Source: JANNSW01 sp031431235
GTDB taxonomy: Bacteria > Pseudomonadota > Alphaproteobacteria > Rhizobiales > Hyphomicrobiaceae
NCBI GenBank assembly: GCA_031431235.1
Contig: JANPDA010000045.1
Location: 1-9,318 of the forward strand
Reading direction: 5' to 3'
DNA length: 9,318 nucleotides
The notes below the pieces were generated by a model. The model made no database searches. It worked only from the letters and a program-made list of their open reading frames with translations, and was not told the origin of the DNA. The first letter of the stretch is position 1, and the number at the start of each line of letters is the position of its first letter. Of this stretch, positions 4,362 to 9,318 are shown in pieces. Both the position numbers and the translations under genes were made by a program.

Positions 4362-6695
4362 GTGATTCCGATGCTCGACAATGGGGAAACCGGCACGCCG
4401 CCGACGCCCACTCAAGGCAAGCTCGCGCCGGCGGCTGTCAACGCGCCAGCTCTGCGCGACGCCTACACCCCGATGGGCTATCCGACCGACAGCTTCGGCG
4501 GCGAGCCCGGTTTTGCCCAGTCGCTGCAGAAGTACATCCACATCGTGCTGCGCCGGAAATGGCTCATCCTGGGCTCGACCCTGGTTGCGCTCGCGCTGGG
4601 CACGATCGGTACGCTGATGCAGACGCCGCGCTATACGGCGACGGTGCGGCTGCAGATCGATAGCGAAGCGATGAAAGTGGTGGAGGACGGCGCGACCGCG
4701 CCGCGCGAGGCGAGCGGTCCCAATGGCCTCGAGTTCCTGCGCACCCAATGGGAGGTGCTGAAGAGCCGCGGCATGTCGGAGCGCGTCGTCTCGGCACTGC
4801 ACCTCAGCGAGAACACCGACTTCCTGCAGCCCCAGAGCATCTCGCTGACGCGGGGCATTGGCCAATTGCTCGGCAGTGGCCCTGCCCCCGATGCCGCCGA
4901 TCTGGAGCGCCACTCGGTCGAGATCGTCGCTGAGAACATCACGATTCGGCCGGTGACCGGCTCGCGCCTCGTCGACCTCAGCTTCACCGACCCCAGTCCC
5001 ACGCGCGCCCAGCAGATCGCCACCGCCTATGCAGAGGCCTATATTGCATCCACACTCGACAAACGCTTCGAGGCCAATGCCTACGCCAAGACATTCCTCG
5101 AGGACCAGATCAAGCAGTTGAAACTCCGCTTGGAGGCCTCGGAGCAGCTCCAGCTCGATTTCGCCCAGAAGGAAAAGATCATCGAGGTGAACGAGAAGAC
5201 GTCGGTTGCCGAGAGCAATCTGGCGGCAGCCAACGTGGCGCTCGGGCAGCTGATCTCCGAGCGCATCCGCAACGAGCAGCTGTGGACCCAGTCCGAGGCT
5301 GCGACCGCGATCAACATTCCCCAGCTTCTCACCAACACCGTCATCGACGGCTTGCGCGCCCACAAGAACGACCTCACGCGCGACTATCAGGAGAAGCTCG
5401 AGACGTTCAAGCCGAGCTATCCGGCGATGATCCAGATCTCGAACAAAATCAAGGAGATCAACCGCCAGCTCGTGGCCGAGGTGGCGACCATCAAGGATTC
5501 GCTGAAGGCGGCCTATCAATCCTCCCTCAGCCAAGAGAACGACATGAAGCTGCGGATCGCGGAGCTGCGCAACGAGGCGCTCGATCTGCAGAAGCTCGGC
5601 ATCAAGTACAACATCCTGAAGCGCGAGGTCGAGACCAACCGCAACCTCTACAATGGCCTGTTGCAGCGCTATAAGGAGGTCGATATCGCAGCCGGCGTCG
5701 GCACCACCAACGTGTTCGTGGTCGAGCGCGCGATCGCCCCTCGCTTCCCCTCCGAGCCAAAACTGTCGCGAGCCTTGCTGTTGTCGCTGGCGCTCGGGTT
5801 GGGAGCTGGCTTTGGCATCGCATTCCTGCTCGAGACGCTCGACGACCGCATTCGCAGGCCCGAGGAGGTCGAGCAGCTCACGGGCCTCGCCACGCTGGGA
5901 ATCATTCCGATCTCGGGCGAGGACGCCGAAGTGATCGCGGCGCTCGCCGATCCCAGATCCTCGCTGTCGGAAGCCTATCGCTCGCTGGCAACCGCGCTGC
6001 AATTCGCGTCCGAATCGGGGCTGCCGCGGTCGATCGTCGTCACCAGCTCCGGTCCGGGCGAGGGCAAGTCGACGACCGCGCTGGCGATCTCACGCCACTT
6101 TGCTGCGATCGGCATGAAGGTGCTGCTGGTGGATGCCGATCTGCGCAAACCCTCGCTGCATACCAAACTGAACCGCGACGCTTCGATCGGCCTCAGCAAC
6201 TACCTGACCGGCGCGGCGACTCCGCCCGAGGTGATCCAGGCGACGGACAACCCCAAGCTGGCCTTGATCGCGTCGGGCCCGTTGCCGCCCAATGCCGCCG
6301 ATCTGCTCAGCGGCACGCGGATGTTCTCGCTCGTCTCGGTCGGTCTGGAGGTGTTCGATCTGATCGTCATCGACAGCCCGCCGGTGCTCGGCTTGGCTGA
6401 CGCCCCGCTGCTGTCGAGTGTCGCGGCGGCGACCGTGTTCGTGGTCGGCTCCGGCCAACAGCGCAAGGGATCGCTGCTCGCGGCACTGCGCCGATTGCAG
6501 ATTGGCCGTGGCAACATGGTCGGCTTCGTCATGACCAAGTTCGACCAGAAATCCGCGGGCTATGGTTACGGCTATGGCTATGGCTATGGGTATGGGTACG
6601 GTTATGGGTACGGCAACGACGCCTACTCCTATGGCAGGACGACCGGCGACCAGAATGCGGGGCAGCAGCAGCTGCCAGAATCCAGAGCGGCCTGA
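4362..6695 (+). CDS. Polysaccharide co-polymerase with BY-kinase domain, Wzc/ExoP-like
   Basis: Inner-membrane protein of 777 residues that sets chain length and export in Wzy-type pathways and autophosphorylates on tyrosine. In order: a Pro/Thr-rich cytoplasmic N-terminus; TM1 at about 67-86; a Wzz-type periplasmic region with long coiled-coil helices (about 230-430); a GNVR segment with ETNRNLYNGLLQRYKEVD; a Pro-containing run RFPSEPK; TM2 at about 468-492; then the kinase. The kinase has Walker A SSGPGEGKST (K569), Walker A' VLLVDADLRKP (D591, D593) and Walker B LIVIDSPP (D671). The C-terminus carries nine Tyr-Gly repeats (734-751) plus AYSYG, an 11-tyrosine cluster. Full length and all key residues are present. 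GGAGGT at 4354-4359 is 3 bases from the GTG at 4362 and 12 from an ATG at 4371 after GGAGG; either could be the start, and the ATG shifts numbering by three. A 163-bp gap with the inverted-repeat element precedes the gene, and the J-domain-like gene starts 2 bases after its stop. Confidence 0.95.
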   Translation: MIPMLDNGETGTPPTPTQGKLAPAAVNAPALRDAYTPMGYPTDSFGGEPGFAQSLQKYIHIVLRRKWLILGSTLVALALGTIGTLMQTPRYTATVRLQIDSEAMKVVEDGATAPREASGPNGLEFLRTQWEVLKSRGMSERVVSALHLSENTDFLQPQSISLTRGIGQLLGSGPAPDAADLERHSVEIVAENITIRPVTGSRLVDLSFTDPSPTRAQQIATAYAEAYIASTLDKRFEANAYAKTFLEDQIKQLKLRLEASEQLQLDFAQKEKIIEVNEKTSVAESNLAAANVALGQLISERIRNEQLWTQSEAATAINIPQLLTNTVIDGLRAHKNDLTRDYQEKLETFKPSYPAMIQISNKIKEINRQLVAEVATIKDSLKAAYQSSLSQENDMKLRIAELRNEALDLQKLGIKYNILKREVETNRNLYNGLLQRYKEVDIAAGVGTTNVFVVERAIAPRFPSEPKLSRALLLSLALGLGAGFGIAFLLETLDDRIRRPEEVEQLTGLATLGIIPISGEDAEVIAALADPRSSLSEAYRSLATALQFASESGLPRSIVVTSSGPGEGKSTTALAISRHFAAIGMKVLLVDADLRKPSLHTKLNRDASIGLSNYLTGAATPPEVIQATDNPKLALIASGPLPPNAADLLSGTRMFSLVSVGLEVFDLIVIDSPPVLGLADAPLLSSVAAATVFVVGSGQQRKGSLLAALRRLQIGRGNMVGFVMTKFDQKSAGYGYGYGYGYGYGYGYGYGNDAYSYGRTTGDQNAGQQQLPESRAA
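6561..6614 (+). repeat. Hexanucleotide repeat coding (Tyr-Gly)9
   Basis: Nine in-frame TAY-GGN units at the 3' end of the kinase gene. Codons vary (TAT or TAC; GGT, GGC or GGG), so the tract is imperfect at DNA level but perfect at protein level. This suggests selection for the Tyr-Gly pattern, or old expansion followed by synonymous drift. Gain or loss of a unit keeps the reading frame and changes the number of phosphorylatable tyrosines. Two further tyrosines follow in AYSYG. Confidence 0.9.
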
Positions 6696-6697
6696 GC

Positions 6698-7321
6698 ATG
6701 CGCGATCTCGAGGCCATTCATGCCGCGCTCGCCCTGGCCAAGAGCCCCGTCTCGGTCCATGGCGCGCGCAACGAGCCGCTGCCGGGCGGCATGACCTTTC
6801 TGCTCGAGATCGCCGCCGGCGATTCCCAGGCAGTGGAAGAGGCCTGCCGCGCCACCGGTCGCTCCAGCGAGACGGTCAGATCGGCGGCGAGCTTTTTCGT
6901 CGAGCAGGTTCTCGTCAGCCAGGGCTGTGAAAGCTATCGTACGCTCGGCGCGGACTCGAGTGCACCGAGCGCCCAACTCCGTCGCCACATGGCGTTTCTG
7001 CTCAAATGGTCGCACCCTGATCTCATCGCCGGAGCCCGAGCGGGCAAAGGCATCGATCGTAGTGTCTTTGCCAATCGCGTGACGCAGGCTTGGGAGCAGC
7101 TGAAGACGGAGGAGCGGCGAACGGTCTACAATCGCGCGGCTGCCATCCAGAGTGACGCCAAGCCGCGCGCCCACCAACCCAGCAAGACGGCCCCGCACAA
7201 GGCCACGAAATCGCGGCGTCAGCGCTCGGGCCACCGCCGCCGATCGCTCGTGATGTACCCGCTGCTCCAGGAAGGGCTGCTGGCGCGCTTTCTCCGACTG
7301 GTCAGAGGTCTGCGCAAATGA
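6698..7321 (+). CDS. J-domain-like protein in the EPS operon
   Basis: A 207-residue protein with a J-domain-like core at about residues 79-146. J domains stimulate the ATPase of Hsp70 (DnaK) through an HPD loop. Here YRTLGADSSAPSAQLRRHMA (from Y80) matches helix I and the start of helix II, and FLLKWSHPD contains the invariant H106-P107-D108. Then FANRVTQAWEQLKTEERRTV (from F124) with Y144-N145 matches helix III and the usual F..I..AYE.L.....R..YD pattern. The HPD-to-YN distance of about 36 residues is normal. The N-terminal 78 residues have no recognised family. The C-terminus (about 152-207) is strongly basic, then ends in an amphipathic-looking LLQEGLLARFLRLVRGLRK that could touch membranes. 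There is no signal peptide, so it is cytoplasmic. It starts 2 bases after the kinase stop with a weak ribosome binding site, which suggests coupling to the kinase, and its TGA overlaps the next ATG. The J-domain call rests on motif reading by eye. Confidence 0.75.
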   Translation: MRDLEAIHAALALAKSPVSVHGARNEPLPGGMTFLLEIAAGDSQAVEEACRATGRSSETVRSAASFFVEQVLVSQGCESYRTLGADSSAPSAQLRRHMAFLLKWSHPDLIAGARAGKGIDRSVFANRVTQAWEQLKTEERRTVYNRAAAIQSDAKPRAHQPSKTAPHKATKSRRQRSGHRRRSLVMYPLLQEGLLARFLRLVRGLRK

Positions 7322-8703
7322 GCCGCCGCCGATCGAGGTCCGGGCGCAAGCCCTGGACCGGACTTTCCATTCCGCCACACGCCAGGCCGCGTCTGGCCAT
7401 CTTGCTGGGCGCGGGTTGCGTGCTGGTCTGGCTCGTCGTCACCAAGAGCCTGCCCTTTGCGTTGGCACCGGGCTCGCCCGATCTGGCGTTGTGGCTCAGC
7501 CCGGGCAATCCGGCAGCTCTCGTCAGCAAGGCCGAGGCTCTGCGCGAGCGCCTGCTCGCGCAGACGATCAGCGCGTTGGAGGCGCAGGCCGCTGAGGAGA
7601 CCAAGGGCGCGGCCTCGACCGAGCCTGCCCTCGCAGCGAATCCGTCGCCGGGGTCAGCGGCCGAGAAGACCGCATTGCGTGATGAGATCCGCGATCTGGC
7701 GAATCGCGCGATTGCCAGCGAGCCGTTGAATGCGACGGCCTTCCGGCTGCTCGCCGAGGTGACCGACGATTCCGCTCGGGTCCGCACCCTGATGCAAGCG
7801 GCAGTCGCGCGCTCCCGCCGCGAGGCCATGGCCCAGTTCTGGCTGCTGCTCGACGGCCTCAGCCGCCGGGATCCCGGCACCGCCATCCGGCATGCCGACA
7901 TGCTGCTGAAGACCCGGCCATCGCTCAGCAGCTATGTGATCAGCTACCTCGGGCAGATGGCCGGCGATACCCGAGGCCGGAAGCTCTTGATCGAGGAGCT
8001 CGCCAAGGGTCCCAAGTGGCGGCTCGCCTTTTTCTCGTCCCTGCCCCGGCTGGTGACACAACCCACCATCCCGGCCGAGCTGATCACGGCACTGCGTGAG
8101 ACCGGCCAGCCGGTCAGCGACCAGGAGCTGGCGCCCTATCTGAACCATCTGCTCCAGACCAATCACGCGGAGCTCGCCTACGACACCTGGCTGCAGGGCT
8201 TGTCGGGGGATCAACTCGCCAGTGCCGGCCTCCTCAACAATGCCGCCTTCGGGCACCAGCTGACCGGCCTGCCCTTCGACTGGCAGATCGCGCGCGGCAA
8301 GAACGCAATTGTCGAGGTGGTCCCGCTGCCCGGACAGGGGAGCCAGAAGGGCATTCATGTCAGCTTCGGCAATGGCCGGATCACCTTCCCCGATTTGGGT
8401 CAGGTCGTTCATCTGCCGCCGGGACGCTATCGCTTCAGCACCCGCATTCGTGGCAAGATCGTGGCCAAACGCGGGCTGCGGTGGCAGGCGAAGTGCATCG
8501 GCGCTGCCGCCGCGATCGGCGAGACCGACCTCATCCGTGGCGACTTCCAGGACTGGACCGATACCGCCTTCGAGCTCGAGGTCCCCGACCGGGCGGATTG
8601 TCGCGCCCAGCGACTGCGCCTCTTCCACGACGCCCGCTCCTCCTCCGAGCAGCTGATCTCGGGTGAAGCCTGGCTCGACGGGCTCCGCTTGGAGCGTCTT
8701 TAA
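7318..8703 (+). CDS. Single-pass membrane protein with helical-repeat region and C-terminal beta-rich domain
   Basis: A 461-residue protein with a basic cytoplasmic N-terminus (SRRRSRSGRKP) and one membrane segment at about 24-48 (LAILLGAGCVLVWLVV). The rest is probably periplasmic. Residues about 60-310 are helical, Ala/Leu-rich and TPR-like (for example NRAIASEPLNATAFRLLAEV), though no perfect TPR consensus is seen. From F320-D321-W322 the character changes to a beta-rich domain with RYRFSTRIRGKI, GDFQDWTDTAFELEVP and SGEAWLDGLRLERL. It resembles a galactose-binding or carbohydrate-binding jelly roll, with C393 and C428 able to form a disulfide. Similar TPR-like proteins occur in EPS loci, but no function is established from this sequence. 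A role in periplasmic assembly or in holding the glycan is inference. The start ATG overlaps the stop of the J-domain-like gene (ATGA), with AGAGGT eight bases upstream. Confidence 0.85.
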   Translation: MSRRRSRSGRKPWTGLSIPPHARPRLAILLGAGCVLVWLVVTKSLPFALAPGSPDLALWLSPGNPAALVSKAEALRERLLAQTISALEAQAAEETKGAASTEPALAANPSPGSAAEKTALRDEIRDLANRAIASEPLNATAFRLLAEVTDDSARVRTLMQAAVARSRREAMAQFWLLLDGLSRRDPGTAIRHADMLLKTRPSLSSYVISYLGQMAGDTRGRKLLIEELAKGPKWRLAFFSSLPRLVTQPTIPAELITALRETGQPVSDQELAPYLNHLLQTNHAELAYDTWLQGLSGDQLASAGLLNNAAFGHQLTGLPFDWQIARGKNAIVEVVPLPGQGSQKGIHVSFGNGRITFPDLGQVVHLPPGRYRFSTRIRGKIVAKRGLRWQAKCIGAAAAIGETDLIRGDFQDWTDTAFELEVPDRADCRAQRLRLFHDARSSSEQLISGEAWLDGLRLERL

Positions 8704-8733
8704 GGTCGCCCTCGACGCATCTGCGACACCTTA
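8701..8733 (+). terminator. Stem-loop at the end of the EPS series
   Basis: TAAGGT (8701-8706) pairs with ACCTTA (8728-8733) and CGC (8707-8709) pairs with GCG (8723-8725), with a two-base bulge on the right arm and a 13-base loop. The gene's TAA stop is the first part of the left arm. No T-run follows directly (a TTTT occurs only about 18 bases later), so this is not a standard intrinsic terminator. It may protect the 3' end of the transcript. Confidence 0.3.
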
Positions 8734-8898
8734 GCCGCCCGTCTCCCGCATTTTGTCGGACGTGTGGCAACACTTTCCTTACCAGTTTGCGCGAATCTGT
8801 GTACCTAACTTATCAACTGCGGTGTGCGGAGTAGGCAGACGTTTCAGGGGCCGCAATGCAGTTGGCGTCTCGACAGCCCCAACAGAACAGAAAATCAC

Positions 8899-8905
8899 GG
8901 GAGGA
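8899..8905 (+). promoter_or_regulatory. Strong ribosome binding site for the FecR-like gene
   Basis: GGGAGGA lies seven bases before the ATG at 8913 and fixes that start. The 209-bp gap before it (8704-8912) otherwise shows only a small GTGT/ACAC hairpin (8762-8773) and AT-richer sequence around 8790-8815, a reasonable place for a promoter. I could not define -35/-10 boxes there with confidence. Confidence 0.6.
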
Positions 8906-8912
8906 GTGTCAG

Positions 8913-9318
8913 ATGCGCAGAGCAACGTGGATGGTCGCAGCTGCGGCGATCGCTATGGGCTCCATAGCTGCCGAGGCCGCGACAGTGACGGCCGAGAGCG
9001 GCGAGGTTTTCGTCAATGCCGGCACGGGTTACGCGCCATTGGCCGGAGCCGTCGACGCCAAGGCGGGGACGCAGGTTCTGCTGCGCAAGGACGCTGTTGC
9101 GCAGATCGCCTATGGTGACAGCTGCACCGTCAAGCTCGGCAGTGGCCGGGTCTGGCAGGTCGCCGCCAAGGTGCCCTGCGAGGCCGGCGTGAGCTTCATC
9201 GACCTGTCGAAGCCGATGGGTGTGACAGGCGGCGAGCCCGAGGGCAGCCTGAAGGATACGCCCGCGCCGACAGCGGGCGAGACTATCCCGGTCGAAGGCG
9301 GCGGTGGCGGAGGCATCG
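8913..9318 (+). CDS. Secreted FecR-like domain protein, 5' part only
   Basis: The frame is open from ATG 8913 to the right edge (135 codons seen). The N-terminus RRATWMVAAAAIAMGSIAAE is a Sec signal peptide, with cleavage probably near residues 22-23. The mature part starts VTAESGEVFVNAGTGYAPLA and continues DAKAGTQVLLRKDAVAQIAY, the pattern of FecR-like beta domains (a surface value is set, then a property applied). C71 and C89, in GDSCTVKLGSG and KVPC, are a likely disulfide pair. After about residue 100 the sequence turns Pro/Thr/Glu-rich and reaches a run of six glycines at the window edge; what follows cannot be seen. The strong ribosome binding site and 209-bp gap suggest it is transcribed apart from the EPS series. 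Its role is unknown; an envelope or surface-associated function is inference. Confidence 0.75.
   Translation, partial: MRRATWMVAAAAIAMGSIAAEAATVTAESGEVFVNAGTGYAPLAGAVDAKAGTQVLLRKDAVAQIAYGDSCTVKLGSGRVWQVAAKVPCEAGVSFIDLSKPMGVTGGEPEGSLKDTPAPTAGETIPVEGGGGGGI

Noticed and set aside
4341..6002. Long minus-strand open frame (553 codons) opposite the kinase gene
   Set aside because: Low-complexity Arg/Gln/Leu composition with no domain, fully antisense to a well-supported Wzc-like gene.
6561..6614. Possible CRISPR-like or tandem-repeat array
   Set aside because: The periodicity is 6 bp and in frame with the kinase. It is a coding Tyr-Gly repeat with no spacers.
7654..8628. Minus-strand open frame (324 codons) opposite the membrane-anchored protein
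   Set aside because: Antisense to a supported gene, no motif, and no ribosome binding site that stands out.
8753..9118. Plus-strand 121-codon frame overlapping the FecR-like gene
   Set aside because: Starts at TTG without a ribosome binding site and is out of frame with the signal-peptide gene, which has a strong site at 8899-8905.

Overview
This window looks like the regulatory and export end of an exopolysaccharide (EPS) or capsule locus from a high-GC alphaproteobacterium. The Bradyrhizobium/Rhodopseudomonas branch of Hyphomicrobiales is my best guess. The signs are GC-rich codon use, the Wza-like plus fused Wzc kinase plus PHP-phosphatase gene set, and a palindromic intergenic repeat that resembles one I remember from that group. 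The taxonomic call is inference; there is no rRNA or other marker gene here.

Layout. Positions 1-452 are clearly lower in GC (about 52-55% by hand count) than the rest. They hold the start of a leftward gene that runs off the window edge and a doubtful Cys-rich frame just upstream of it. Positions 453-2018 (minus strand) encode a multi-pass O-antigen ligase/polymerase-type membrane protein. A divergent intergenic region of about 620 bp follows, with a palindromic dispersed repeat, a pair of related direct repeats and a perfect 12-bp palindrome. From 2638 to 8703 a plus-strand gene series runs: PHP-type tyrosine phosphatase (CpsB-like), outer-membrane polysaccharide export lipoprotein (Wza/ExoF-like), polysaccharide co-polymerase with BY-kinase domain (Wzc/ExoP-like), a J-domain-like protein, and a single-pass membrane protein with a helical-repeat-like middle and a C-terminal beta-rich domain. 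The last three are tightly packed (2-nt gap, then an ATGA overlap). The last gene, from 8913 to the right edge, is the first part of a secreted FecR-like protein with its own strong ribosome binding site.

How the genes fit together. In Wzx/Wzy-type pathways, lipid-linked repeat units are polymerised in the periplasm by a Wzy-type protein. Chain length and export are set by the Wzc-type co-polymerase, which docks to the outer-membrane export channel. Cycles of tyrosine autophosphorylation (on a C-terminal tyrosine cluster) and dephosphorylation (by a CpsB or Wzb phosphatase) drive the process. All four of those roles are present here. No glycosyltransferase, flippase or priming transferase lies in the window.

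The most notable items are the J-domain-like gene directly behind the tyrosine kinase, a 132-bp element with perfect 10-bp terminal inverted repeats whose left end supplies the stop codon of the export lipoprotein, the nine-fold Tyr-Gly tail of the kinase, and a 98-143 bp overlap between the phosphatase and lipoprotein genes.
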